Shown here: positions 34,680-43,677 of the stretch, in pieces
Numbering within the stretch: position 1 is the stretch's first letter
How the letters are laid out: every line of letters begins with the position of its first letter
Source of the DNA: an uncultured Acetatifactor sp.
GTDB taxonomy: Bacteria; Bacillota; Clostridia; Lachnospirales; Lachnospiraceae
Reading direction: 5' to 3'
DNA: 64,000 nucleotides
Assembly: GCA_910584375.1 (NCBI GenBank)
Contig: CAJUAH010000021.1
Location: 6,312-70,311, forward strand
Program-made: the position numbers and the translations under genes
The notes under the pieces: model-generated
Databases searched by the model: none
Told to the model about the DNA's origin: nothing
What the model saw: the letters and a program-made list of their open reading frames with translations, nothing else

Positions 34680-35498
34680 ATGTCCATCACTGCCGACTGC
34701 CATCTGCATTCATCCCACTCCGGAGATTCGGACGCCCCCATGGAAGATATGATCCGGGAAGGGATCCGCCGGGGACTGACTCACATGTGCTTTACAGAAC
34801 ACAATGATTTTGACTTCCCGGTGTCAGAGGACACCCCCCAGGGAATGTTTGAACTGAACGCCGACGCTTACCTGTATGATTTGATTCGTCTACGGGAAAA
34901 ATATGCCGGACAGATACGTCTTCTGTTTGGAGTGGAGCTGGGTCTGCAGCCCCATCTTATGCGGCAGAACGCCGTCTTTGCCAAGGCGCACGACTATGAC
35001 TTTATCATCGGCTCCTCCCATATATGCGAGGGCAAAGACCCCTACTATCCGGCGTTTTATCAGGGGCGCAGCCAGGAGGAGGCCTACCGGGAATATTTTC
35101 AGTCTGTGATCCACAATATCAAAAAATTTGACAATTTTGACGTATATGGCCATCTGGATTATGTGGTGCGTTACGGCCCGGAAAAAGACCGGGACTATTG
35201 TTATGAAAAATACCGCGACCTGCTGGATCAGATCGTCGATCTGCTGCTGGAAAAAGAGAAGGGCCTGGAGATCAATACCGGCGGGATCGAAGACGGACTG
35301 CGGGACGTACATCCCTGTACCGGAGTTCTCCGCCGTTACCGACAAAAAGGAGGCGAGATCATCACCGTCGGTTCCGACGCCCATGATCCCGCCCATATCG
35401 CCGCCGATTTCCACAGAGCCGAGGAGGCGCTACGGGAGTGCGGTTTCAAATATTACACTGTCTTTGAAAAACGTCAGCCGGAATTTAGACGCTTATAG
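34680..35498 (+). CDS. PHP-family histidinol-phosphatase-like hydrolase
   Basis: A 272-residue metal-dependent phosphoesterase of the PHP superfamily. Metal ligands are visible in DCHLHSSHSGD (7-17), FTEHND (about 39-44), GSSHICEG, YGHLDYVVR and the C-terminal GSDAHDPAHI. HisK-type histidinol phosphatases have this layout, but no other his genes are near, so another sugar-phosphate or nucleotide substrate is possible. ATG at 34680 follows AAGGGAG. The 3' end overlaps the convergent 35485 gene by 14 bp. Confidence 0.85.
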   Translation: MSITADCHLHSSHSGDSDAPMEDMIREGIRRGLTHMCFTEHNDFDFPVSEDTPQGMFELNADAYLYDLIRLREKYAGQIRLLFGVELGLQPHLMRQNAVFAKAHDYDFIIGSSHICEGKDPYYPAFYQGRSQEEAYREYFQSVIHNIKKFDNFDVYGHLDYVVRYGPEKDRDYCYEKYRDLLDQIVDLLLEKEKGLEINTGGIEDGLRDVHPCTGVLRRYRQKGGEIITVGSDAHDPAHIAADFHRAEEALRECGFKYYTVFEKRQPEFRRL

Positions 35499-36018
35499 GG
35501 CACAGCACCACGATCCTTGAAGGCGTAGTCTGGGCCGGTATGCTCCTGGTGGAGCTGCTGTACACCACCACCAGATCATTGTCGGCGGGGTTTCCCATAA
35601 AGCGCTGATTGTTGGTGGTGGTGATGTCCACGCTGCCGTTTAAGTTCAGTTGCAGTGTCATGTCCCGGTTCAGCAGAGACTTATTGTAATAATCCACATC
35701 CACCATCTGCCCCCTCATTCGCGGCACTGCCACCGCCGCCCTGTACTGGGGCGGATAGATCAGCGGCACCGGTTCATCCGTGCGATAATACATGGTCACT
35801 TCCATCCCCTCCCGCAGCATCACAAAATCAAGCACAAAAGTGGTGGGAGAAACCATAAAATTCACCAGATCCCCGTCCTGATTCTCCAGTCCCACAAACA
35901 TCAGACAGCCGTCCGCCCGGCGGTTGCCGATCCTGGTGGGTTCTATGCTCACGATGGTGCCCTGTACGCCCCGATAACTCTTTTCTCTTCTGCGGTTTCC
36001 ACCCAGCTGCATATCCAT
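35485..36018 (-). CDS. Unknown protein, 177 aa
   Basis: Unrecognised soluble protein, mainly beta strands. The first 110 residues look like an OB-fold-type barrel (YRGVQGTIVSIEPTRIGNRR; DLVNFMVSPTTFVLDFVMLR; MEVTMYYRTDEPVPLIYPPQ). ATG at 36018 follows AGAGGG. It is separated from mnmA by 224 bp; within that gap a TATAAT (minus strand, 36198-36203) is the only promoter-like element, and its -35 box is poor. Confidence 0.6.
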   Translation of the reverse strand: MDMQLGGNRRREKSYRGVQGTIVSIEPTRIGNRRADGCLMFVGLENQDGDLVNFMVSPTTFVLDFVMLREGMEVTMYYRTDEPVPLIYPPQYRAAVAVPRMRGQMVDVDYYNKSLLNRDMTLQLNLNGSVDITTTNNQRFMGNPADNDLVVVYSSSTRSIPAQTTPSRIVVLCPISV

Positions 36019-36242
36019 ACTTATACCCTCTTTTCCCGTATATTACCCATATCTCGCAGCTCCTGCCCGTGACCGGCCCCGGTATGTTTCTTCCCGGCGG
36101 CGGGCCACCCCGGGCGTCGCTGTCTCTTCTATCCTATGCATCCGCGCCTGTCCGGTTTCCTGCGGTTTTTTCCTTTCCGCCCAGTGCATGCCTCCCGATT
36201 ATACGACATGTGCTGTGTGTAAATTGGATTGTCTTAACGTTA

Positions 36243-37313
36243 TCACAGGATTGTTCCTCCCCCCAGCACATACTCCCCGTCATAGAACACCGCCGCCTGC
36301 CCGGGAGCCGGGGCCCGCACCGGCTGTTCAAAGTTGCACAGCACTTTTCCGTCCTGCCGTTTCTCGATCAGGCAGGGAGCGCCCACGTGGTTATACCGTA
36401 TCTTGGCTATGACCCGCTTAGGCTCCGTCAAGTCCTCCACCGCCATGAAACATACCCGGTCGCACAGTACCCGCCGGGCAAAGGTATCCTCATTCTCCCC
36501 GATGACCACCTCATTTGTCTCGGGCCTGATCTGTGTCACAAAAACCCTGTGCCCCATGGCCAGCTCCAATCCCCGGCGCTGCCCCACGGTATAGTGGGTG
36601 ATCCCTCTGTGCCGCCCCAACACCTGCCCGTCCTGCGCCACAAAATTGCCGGGGGGCGGCACTTCACCCACAGCCTCCCGGTCGATGAACGCCCCGTAAT
36701 CGTCGTCCGGAATAAAACAGATCTCCTGACTGTCCGGCTTGTGCGCCACCGGCAGTCCCTGCTCCAGAGCGATCTGCCGTATCTCCTCCTTGGCATATTC
36801 CCCCACCGGCATCAGCGTATGGGCAAGCTGTTCCTGGGTCAGGCTGTACAGGGCGTAGGTCTGATCCTTTTTAGCTGTCACGGAGTTCCTGATCGCATAA
36901 CGCCCGTTCTCCAGCCTGTCCACCCGGGCATAATGGCCGGTGGCGATATAGTCCGCCCCCAGCTCCAGGCTGCGCCGCAGCAGGGATTCCCATTTCACAT
37001 AGCGGTTACAGGCGATACAGGGATTGGGCGTCCGCCCCCGCAGATACTCCGCCACAAAATAATCCATCACCTTTTCCCGAAATTCCCGCTTGAAATTCAT
37101 CACATAGTAGGGGATGTCCAGCATCTCCGCCACCCGACGGGCGTCCTCCACCGCCGACAGGCCGCAGCACCCTCCGGCCTGCCGTTCCGCATCCTCATCC
37201 TGCCAGACCTGCATGGTGACGCCGATCACCTCATACCCCTGCTGTTGTAACAAATACGCCGCCACCGAGGAGTCCACGCCTCCCGACATACCCACTACCA
37301 CTCTCTGTTTCAT
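36243..37313 (-). CDS. mnmA: tRNA-specific 2-thiouridylase MnmA
   Basis: A 356-residue enzyme that thiolates U34 of tRNAs for Lys, Glu and Gln with sulfur from a cysteine desulfurase. The PP-loop VVVGMSGGVDSSVAAYLL (5-22) activates U34 with ATP. The two catalytic cysteines sit in RTPNPCIACNRYVKW (first) and QEICFIPDDDYG (second). A C-terminal beta-barrel binds tRNA. ATG at 37313 follows GGAG. The nifS-nifU pair 3 kb upstream in the same direction is the likely sulfur source. Confidence 0.96.
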   Translation of the reverse strand: MKQRVVVGMSGGVDSSVAAYLLQQQGYEVIGVTMQVWQDEDAERQAGGCCGLSAVEDARRVAEMLDIPYYVMNFKREFREKVMDYFVAEYLRGRTPNPCIACNRYVKWESLLRRSLELGADYIATGHYARVDRLENGRYAIRNSVTAKKDQTYALYSLTQEQLAHTLMPVGEYAKEEIRQIALEQGLPVAHKPDSQEICFIPDDDYGAFIDREAVGEVPPPGNFVAQDGQVLGRHRGITHYTVGQRRGLELAMGHRVFVTQIRPETNEVVIGENEDTFARRVLCDRVCFMAVEDLTEPKRVIAKIRYNHVGAPCLIEKRQDGKVLCNFEQPVRAPAPGQAAVFYDGEYVLGGGTIL

Positions 37314-37493
37314 ACTCTCCGTCTTCCCCTGTCTCTGCCCGCCTGCACACTGCGCTGCCCGGCTCTCTTCTCCCGACGGATGACCCGCCCGGACTATCCA
37401 CTAACCGCTCGGCACCATACAAAACTGCGCCGGACACCTGCGCCCGACGCAATCATTGTAGCATACCCGGAGAAAAAATACAAATCTCCGGAA

Positions 37494-39692
37494 TTACCTG
37501 TTCTCGTTAAAATACATCTCCGCCCGGCTCTCCATGACTTCGATCACCTCGTCCAGGCTCTTGACGCCGGAGAAATAGAAGGTGGCTTCCTCGCGTATGA
37601 TAAGCATTATCTTATGCAGTACCGGATCCTCCGCGACAGATGTATTAATGGCATTCCAGATTATATCCGTATGCCGCTTGGACAGATAGGAATTACCCGT
37701 ATTCCCATTTTCATCAAAACCATCACTGTAATTTCCGTTGTCATTACCTGGTTTCTGTTCCTGCGCTATCAACTGTTCCAGGCTTTCCTGTCTCGCTGGG
37801 AATCCATAACCCACTTCCGCCGATGATCTCAGGAACGTTTCTTCCAAATAGCACCAGGCCGCGTCCTTATGCCGAGATCTGCTCACAATCCCCAATGGCT
37901 GAAATACCTCCAGACGTCCTCCTCCGCTTTCTCTCTCCGATGTAGGATATCCGATCAGCGTGACCGACTCTCCATAACGCCTCTCCCATTGACATATTGC
38001 ATCCAGACTTGAAATGGTTTCCTCACTCAGAAGTACTTCTCCTTCCTCAATCCGGCTCTCATCATTTCCTCCTACACTTCCATCAATCTGCAAACTGTTG
38101 ATCCGAGTCAACAAACTACGAAATCGCTCATTGTCCAAATCTACTTTTCCATGCTCGCTGTCCACAAATCCTTCCAATCCCCTTTGAAGCGCTGTTATCA
38201 GCACCCCGACCTTCCGGGCGGACATATCCTCCTGTCTTGCGTTTGATGAAGAGAGCGCATTAGGGTATTCCTCCATAAACTCTAAAAATTCCTCTATTGT
38301 CCAGTTAGATTTATCGCCTACTGCACTAACAGGTGCCACCAAAGTATTTATGTTAAATGTGCTGGGCAAACAATAGAGTTCTCCCTCCACAGTCATTGCC
38401 TCCCGCACATGCGGGATGAAGTCCTCCATATTTATATTCTCACTTATTTCCACATAAGGAGTCAAATCCTCCAGCCATCCTTTCCGCCCATAGTTCAAAT
38501 AGATCTCCCTGCTCCAAATCTGTACCAGATCCGGAGCATCCTTATTGACCAATGACAATTGCAGCTGTGTCAGCCCTAGATCTTTTGGGTCATCATTGCT
38601 ATAGTCGCGAACACGCACCAGATACTCCGGATGTTGCTGGTTAAAAAGTATCACCTCTTCGTTGTATGCGCCTGTGTTGATAGCCCCTATATACAACGAT
38701 TCTGTCTGTTCCAAGGCTCCCCACTCCAATGTTGCAAGCTGCGTTCCTGAACCTCTGTAATGATCCATACATAATACTTTCCAGCCATTCTCAGTCCGCA
38801 TCAGATTTCTTACTTTGTATGCGCTGATCATATTTTCTGTCAGGGAAAAAAGCGGTGTCATCTCTCCGGACGACGGGTCATATTGGTACATCTTGTCACT
38901 ATCTCTGAAATACAGACCTCTTTCGCCCATTGTCTGGACGGGGCATTTCCCGTCCACCGCCCCCTGTTCCTTCAATGTTCCATTCTCCATATCCCAGCTA
39001 TACAGTTTATACTGGCTGTCTTCAGCATCCGCCCCTGCTTTACTGGCCCGAACCAGATATGTTTCCCCTGCGTCATCACAGGCAAATACTTCGTTTTTTC
39101 CAGGTGAATACCCCTCCCCATCGGGATATTCCAGCTGCCCAAGCAATTGCCCCTCCGATGAGAACACATATAGATAATTGCTCATCTCTACAAAAACCAT
39201 GCCATCCGGCGCCACAAACAGATTGTAAGCTCCTTCCGGCCCCGATTCTTCCTCTATTCCATACTCCCAGCATAACTGCCCCTCTATAGTATAGCACTGT
39301 AACAGGCTGCTGCGCTCCGAATAAATTACATCCCCATTTTCAGCTTTTTCATATACCATGAACAGCGCGATTAATCGTCGGTTCTCTTCGCCGCCGATTC
39401 CCAATCCCACTGCCTGTCCTTGCACTTCGCTATTAAAAATCTTTTGTTTATCCTCCGTCTCAAAGCTATACAAACTGACTGCGGCGTTTCTTGTTGTATC
39501 CGCAATCGTATAGATTCCCTCCTCCGCTATCGCGTAACGTGGCATTGTCTGAAAAACCTTGTCCGGCACGGATACGAAAGACGGCAGATAGCCATACTCC
39601 GGCTCCTCTTCCCCGCCACAGGCAGTAAGGAGTGAAATGCACAGCAGCAATACTCCCCAATATGTTTTCCAATATTTCTTCTGAGAACGCAT
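37494..39692 (-). CDS. Orphan extracellular solute-binding lipoprotein, two-domain
   Basis: A 732-residue lipoprotein with lipobox LTAC (Cys at about 25). Residues about 40-330 look like a beta-propeller or WD-type sensor region with repeated strands (EEGIYTIADTTRNAAVSLYS; APDGMVFVEMSNYLYVFSSE; SKAGADAEDSQYKLYSWDME). Residues about 335-732 have the fold of an ABC solute-binding protein family 1 (GAINTGAYNEEVILFNQQHP; KDAPDLVQIWSREIYLNYGR; LYCLPSTFNINTLVAP). ATG at 39692 follows AAAGGA. No permease or ATPase gene is nearby, so it may serve a distant transporter or act as a surface sensor. The two-domain type is frequent in Lachnospiraceae. Confidence 0.85.
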   Translation of the reverse strand: MRSQKKYWKTYWGVLLLCISLLTACGGEEEPEYGYLPSFVSVPDKVFQTMPRYAIAEEGIYTIADTTRNAAVSLYSFETEDKQKIFNSEVQGQAVGLGIGGEENRRLIALFMVYEKAENGDVIYSERSSLLQCYTIEGQLCWEYGIEEESGPEGAYNLFVAPDGMVFVEMSNYLYVFSSEGQLLGQLEYPDGEGYSPGKNEVFACDDAGETYLVRASKAGADAEDSQYKLYSWDMENGTLKEQGAVDGKCPVQTMGERGLYFRDSDKMYQYDPSSGEMTPLFSLTENMISAYKVRNLMRTENGWKVLCMDHYRGSGTQLATLEWGALEQTESLYIGAINTGAYNEEVILFNQQHPEYLVRVRDYSNDDPKDLGLTQLQLSLVNKDAPDLVQIWSREIYLNYGRKGWLEDLTPYVEISENINMEDFIPHVREAMTVEGELYCLPSTFNINTLVAPVSAVGDKSNWTIEEFLEFMEEYPNALSSSNARQEDMSARKVGVLITALQRGLEGFVDSEHGKVDLDNERFRSLLTRINSLQIDGSVGGNDESRIEEGEVLLSEETISSLDAICQWERRYGESVTLIGYPTSERESGGGRLEVFQPLGIVSRSRHKDAAWCYLEETFLRSSAEVGYGFPARQESLEQLIAQEQKPGNDNGNYSDGFDENGNTGNSYLSKRHTDIIWNAINTSVAEDPVLHKIMLIIREEATFYFSGVKSLDEVIEVMESRAEMYFNENR

Positions 39693-39742
39693 GTATTGAT
39701 CCTTTCCATAAACCATCCGAAATGAATTGAGATTTATCATTG

Positions 39743-39780
39743 AAAAGTAGCCGAAACCATTATCTGTTTCGGCTACTTTT
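39743..39780 (-). terminator. 15-bp perfect hairpin after the Cys-rich protein gene
   Basis: AAAAGTAGCCGAAAC (39743-39757) pairs with GTTTCGGCTACTTTT (39766-39780) over an eight-base loop. Located 23 bp after the stop of the 39803 gene and before the solute-binding protein start, with T residues at the end of the stem on the minus strand. Confidence 0.8.
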
Positions 39781-39802
39781 AGGCATTTACAAAGCAAATA
39801 TA

Positions 39803-40174
39803 TTAGTTAAAGCCATGACATTCCCATGAAAATTCCGATACGCTCTGAGAACTTATTCCCAAGCCGCACTGGGAACATGTTATTGTTTTCATTCCGTCAC
39901 GTTGTAATTCCAAATCAATTCCCCAGGGATATTTATCACAATTCCTCTCTTTTCCTGTACGATACCAGTCGGCCCACGCTGTACTCGTATGCCTCCCCAC
40001 GCTGCTGCCACAATGGGGGCAGGCCACTGTTCTGGGAGCTACAACGGTTTCTACCACAACCGCATTATCCTCCCCCTCACAGGCACTTGCAGGAACAGCC
40101 GCAGTAAACAGTGTCACCGCCATTGCCATCCCCATCAGCACCGTAACAACTTTCTTCATACCCTTTCGTTTCAT
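39803..40174 (-). CDS. Small exported protein with two CxxC knuckles
   Basis: A 123-residue exported protein. A signal peptide of about 30 residues ends VPASA before CEGEDN. The mature part carries CPHCGSS and CSQCGLG, which together form a likely zinc ribbon, and other cysteines (RNCDKY, WECHGF). ATG at 40174 follows AAGGTGG by eight bases. The function is unknown. It is isolated by a hairpin terminator from the solute-binding lipoprotein gene. Confidence 0.7.
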   Translation of the reverse strand: MKRKGMKKVVTVLMGMAMAVTLFTAAVPASACEGEDNAVVVETVVAPRTVACPHCGSSVGRHTSTAWADWYRTGKERNCDKYPWGIDLELQRDGMKTITCSQCGLGISSQSVSEFSWECHGFN

Positions 40175-40348
40175 TTGTTTTTCCACCTTTCACAGATTCA
40201 TCCCTTGCGGATGTGCTTTCATTATATCACCGCGTCCAGAAAATGTAAAATGTTTTTTGCAAATCAGCATTACTTGTCAAATCAGCTTTGTCACACTTCT
40301 TCTTATCGCCGCCTATTGTATAGTCCGCTCCACGCCCCGTCACATCCC

Positions 40349-40786
40349 CTAATATTCCTGCTCCGCAATGTCCTCCCCGACATCCGACTTAGGCTTTTCC
40401 AGCCCCTCTATCACGATTCCGTTTTTCTCCGCGTAGTCCCACAGGGCCGCATGGATGGCCTCCTCGGCCAGCAGAGAGCAGTGTACCTTCACCGGCGGCA
40501 GGCCGTCCAGCGCCTCCATCACCGCTCTGTTGGTGACCTGCATGGCCTCCTGTACCGTCTTTCCCTTGACCAGCTCCGTGGCCATGGAGCTGGTGGCCAC
40601 CGCCGCCCCGCAGCCAAAGGTTTTGAATTTCACGTCCCGGATCACGCCCTTTTCGTCGATATCCAGAAAGATGCGCATGATATCCCCGCATTTGGCGTTC
40701 CCCACAGTTCCCACGCCGCTGGCGCCCTCTATCTCCCCCACATTCCGGGGATTCTGAAAATGATCCATCACTTTTTCACTGTACAT
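40349..40786 (-). CDS. nifU: Iron-sulfur cluster scaffold NifU/IscU-type
   Basis: A 145-residue scaffold on which [2Fe-2S] clusters are built. The three ligand cysteines are present in GNAKCGD, FKTFGCGAAVATSSM and VKVHCSLLAEEAI. It lacks the C-terminal NFU domain, as in the clostridial form. The start overlaps the nifS stop by 11 bp, so translation is coupled. Confidence 0.95.
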   Translation of the reverse strand: MYSEKVMDHFQNPRNVGEIEGASGVGTVGNAKCGDIMRIFLDIDEKGVIRDVKFKTFGCGAAVATSSMATELVKGKTVQEAMQVTNRAVMEALDGLPPVKVHCSLLAEEAIHAALWDYAEKNGIVIEGLEKPKSDVGEDIAEQEY

Positions 40787-41972
40787 GCCCTTCTCCTTTC
40801 CGGGATTTCATAAAATCCTCATACAGCGGGGACATAGCCCGCAGTTTTCCCAGTATCTCCTTGAGGGCCTCCACCACCGCGTCCATCTCCTCCTCCGTAT
40901 TCTCCTCCGACAGCGTCAGCCGCAGGGAACCGTGAGCCAGCTCATGGGACAGCCCCATGGCCAGCAGCACATGGGAGGGATCCAGCGCCCCGGAGGTGCA
41001 GGCCGAACCGCTGGAGGCACAGATCCCCTTCATATCCAGCATGATCAGCACGGACTCCCCCTCCACAAACTGAAAACTGAAATTCACGTTGCCCGGCAGC
41101 CGCCTGTCCCGGTCCCCGTTCAGGCGGCAATAGGGAATCTCTTCATAGATCAGGTCGATGAGATAGTCCCGCAGCCTCTTCTCTCTCTCGATCTTTTCGG
41201 GCATGATGGCCACAGCCCGCTCTATGGCCTTTCCAAAGCCCACGATACCGGGGACATTCTCCGTTCCCGCCCGGCGGGAGCGCTCCTGCGCGCCGCCGTG
41301 GATAAAGCTGCCCAGCTTTAAACCGGAGCGGATATACAGACAACCCACGCCCTTGGGACCGTTTACCTTGTGGGCGCTGGCGCTGAGCATATCGATATGC
41401 AGCTCGTCCACCCGAATCGGGAGCTGCCCGAACGCCTGCACCGCGTCCGTGTGAAACAGAATCCCCTGTTCATGGGCGATTTGCCCAATCTCCTTAATGG
41501 GCTGCAGCGTACCCACCTCATTGTTGGCAAACATCACCGAAATCAGTATCGTATCCGGCCGGAGGGCAGCCTCCAGCTCCTCCAGCCGCACAATTCCGTT
41601 TTCGTCCACGCCCACGTATGTCACCTCATAGCCCTGCTTTTCCAGATATGCGCAGGTATGCAGCACGGCGTGGTGCTCGATCCGCGTGGTGACGATATGT
41701 TTTCCCCTATCCTTATAGGTCTCCGCCGCCGCTTTCAAGGCCCAGTTGTCCGCCTCGGAGCCTCCTGCGGTAAAATAAATCTCCTCCTGCCTGGCCCCCA
41801 GGGCCTCCGCCAGCGTCCGCCTGGCCTGGTTCAGCGCCTTTTTGCTGGCCGAACCCAGACCGTATATACTGCTGGCATTGCCATAGTTTTCGCTGAAAAA
41901 GGGGAGCATGGCTTCCACTACCTCCGGCGCTGTCCGAGTGGTAGCCGCATTATCCAAATAAATCATCTTCAT
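40776..41972 (-). CDS. nifS: Cysteine desulfurase NifS/IscS-type
   Basis: A 398-residue PLP enzyme that takes sulfur from cysteine for Fe-S assembly and tRNA thiolation. MIYLDNAATTRTAPEVVEAM is the family start. The PLP lysine is in SASAHKVNGPKG, and the catalytic cysteine loop is GICASSGSACTSGALDPSHV. ATG at 41972 follows AGGAGGA. No iscR gene is next to it, although the promoter region carries a palindrome of the kind Rrf2 regulators bind. Confidence 0.96.
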   Translation of the reverse strand: MKMIYLDNAATTRTAPEVVEAMLPFFSENYGNASSIYGLGSASKKALNQARRTLAEALGARQEEIYFTAGGSEADNWALKAAAETYKDRGKHIVTTRIEHHAVLHTCAYLEKQGYEVTYVGVDENGIVRLEELEAALRPDTILISVMFANNEVGTLQPIKEIGQIAHEQGILFHTDAVQAFGQLPIRVDELHIDMLSASAHKVNGPKGVGCLYIRSGLKLGSFIHGGAQERSRRAGTENVPGIVGFGKAIERAVAIMPEKIEREKRLRDYLIDLIYEEIPYCRLNGDRDRRLPGNVNFSFQFVEGESVLIMLDMKGICASSGSACTSGALDPSHVLLAMGLSHELAHGSLRLTLSEENTEEEMDAVVEALKEILGKLRAMSPLYEDFMKSRKGEGHVQ

Positions 41973-42041
41973 TCCTCCTAATTAAATCGCTGCGCGATGG
42001 CTCTAAAGGGCAAAATCTCTTCGGCGCACACAATTTAATTC

Positions 42042-42090
42042 CTAGTATTTTACTAAGATTTAATATACCACTCCTGTAAAGATCTGTCAA
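42042..42090 (-). promoter_or_regulatory. nifS-nifU promoter with adjacent palindrome
   Basis: Minus strand consensus TTGACA (42085-42090) and TATATT (42062-42067) with a 17-bp spacer. Immediately downstream CTAGTATTTTACTAAG (42042-42057) is an imperfect palindrome positioned to block RNA polymerase, a plausible IscR/Rrf2 site. Binding is inferred. Confidence 0.6.
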
Positions 42091-42202
42091 CTTCCCAAAT
42101 CCGCCGCCGGGCTCTCCCCGCCCACTGCCCCGAAAACTGCTACGCATAGCCAGGGCGATCCCGCAATATAAATTAAGAAAACAGGTTGATAAGGGGAACT
42201 TC

Positions 42203-43567
42203 ATGCCATCCTCCGCCAAATCCCGTTTCCAGCCCCGCACCAGGCATCCTCTGGTCATGGGGACCGTCATATTGACCGCCACCGGGCTGATCACCCGCGT
42301 CATCGGCTTTTTTTACCGGATCTATCTGTCCCGGCAGTTCGGGGAGGAAGGCATGGGGATCTATCAACTGCTGTCCCCCGTGCTGGCATTGTCTTTCTCC
42401 CTTACCGCCGCGGGCTTTCAAACCGCCATCTCCAAATTCGTGGCGGCCCAGGCAGGGAGGGAAAACACCTCTAACCCCTCCCGCCGTCCCATGGTCATGG
42501 GTCTGATTCTGACGGTTCCACTGTCCCTGGCCTGCACGGCGGCGCTCTTTACGGGCAGCGACTTCATAGCGGTCAATCTGCTCCAGGAGCCGCGCACGGC
42601 TCCCATGATCCGGCTGCTGGCTCCCTCCGTCCCCCTGAGCGCCATCCACGCCTGTATCAACGGATATTTTTACGGCATAAAAAAAGCGGGCGTCCCCGCG
42701 GGCACGCAGCTGCTGGAACAGTGCTGCCGGGTGGTCTGCGTCTATCTGCTCTCCGCCTCCATACTGGCCCAGGGGCATACCCCCTCCATCAATGTGGCGG
42801 TGCTGGGCCTGACCATAGGGGAAGGCTGTTCCATGCTGGCGGCCCTTGCGGCGGCCTGGTACCACCGCCTCCGACAGACCGCCGTTTCCACGCCCGGACG
42901 TCCCTGCGCCTCCTTCGGTTACGACCAGCTATTGGGGATGGTGATCCCCCTGACCGCCAACCGGATCGTACTCAATCTGCTGCAAAGCGTGGAGTCCGTA
43001 TCCATTCCCGCCGGACTGCGCAGTTACGGCTACGACAACGCCACGGCCCTCAGCGTGTACGGCGTGCTGACCGGCATGGCCTTCCCGATGATCTTTTTCC
43101 CCAACGCGCTCACCGGCTCCGTCTCCGTCATGCTGCTGCCCATGATCTCCGAGAGCTACGCCCGGGGAGACGACGAGGGGATCCGACGGGCCATCCTGCG
43201 CACAGTAAAATACTGTTTCCTGCTGGGCTTTGCCTGTATGGGATTCTTCCTGCTCACCGGACGATTTCTGGGAGAGGGCCTGTACAAAAGCCCCCTTGCC
43301 GGGCATTTCATCCGCACCCTGAGCCTGATCTGCCCCTTCCTCTATCTGGACACTACCCTGTCCAGCATCCTGCAGGGACTGGGCATGGCCGGGCGTCTGT
43401 TCCTGATCAATGTGACCGCTCTGCTGGCACGGCTGGCCTTCATCCTGCTGACTATCCCCCGCCTGGGGATCCAGGGATATCTGTACGGAATATTGGTCAG
43501 CCAACTCCTGCAATGCGCCCTCTATCTGCTCTGCCTGTGGCGACGGGGCTGGCACGGGAAAAAATAG
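42203..43567 (+). CDS. SpoVB/MurJ-family flippase (short form)
   Basis: A 454-residue polytopic membrane protein of the MVF/MATE-like superfamily with about 12-14 helices. GTVILTATGLITRVIGFFYR and GEEGMGIYQLLSPVLALSF are the typical N-terminal blocks, and GLRSYGYDNATALSVYGVLT marks the middle. Such proteins move lipid-linked polysaccharide or peptidoglycan precursors across the membrane; SpoVB forms serve the spore cortex. ATG at 42203 follows AAGGGGA. A second, longer family member is encoded at 59927-61585. Which one serves sporulation cannot be decided here. Confidence 0.85.
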   Translation: MPSSAKSRFQPRTRHPLVMGTVILTATGLITRVIGFFYRIYLSRQFGEEGMGIYQLLSPVLALSFSLTAAGFQTAISKFVAAQAGRENTSNPSRRPMVMGLILTVPLSLACTAALFTGSDFIAVNLLQEPRTAPMIRLLAPSVPLSAIHACINGYFYGIKKAGVPAGTQLLEQCCRVVCVYLLSASILAQGHTPSINVAVLGLTIGEGCSMLAALAAAWYHRLRQTAVSTPGRPCASFGYDQLLGMVIPLTANRIVLNLLQSVESVSIPAGLRSYGYDNATALSVYGVLTGMAFPMIFFPNALTGSVSVMLLPMISESYARGDDEGIRRAILRTVKYCFLLGFACMGFFLLTGRFLGEGLYKSPLAGHFIRTLSLICPFLYLDTTLSSILQGLGMAGRLFLINVTALLARLAFILLTIPRLGIQGYLYGILVSQLLQCALYLLCLWRRGWHGKK

Positions 43568-43595
43568 GGGTGCTCGGGAAAGCGGCACAAAATAC

Positions 43596-43624
43596 TTGCC
43601 ATATTTTCATACATATACTATAAT
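43596..43624 (+). promoter_or_regulatory. Sigma-A type promoter of the DAHP synthase gene
   Basis: TTGCCA (43596-43601) and perfect TATAAT (43619-43624) with a 17-bp spacer. The leader is only about 45 nt, too short for a T-box or Trp attenuator. Confidence 0.75.
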
Positions 43625-43677
43625 GGGTACTGCTTAAGAGAAATAGGCTAATATATACAGAAAGGTCTGAAAATACA

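Noticed and set aside
36043..36189. 48-codon minus-strand frame after GGGAGG upstream of the 35485 gene
   Set aside because: The only promoter-like TATAAT would start transcription at the start codon itself and the protein is Arg-rich without similarity.
43625..43677. T-box or attenuator for DAHP synthase
   Set aside because: The leader is about 45 nt and has no specifier stem or leader peptide.
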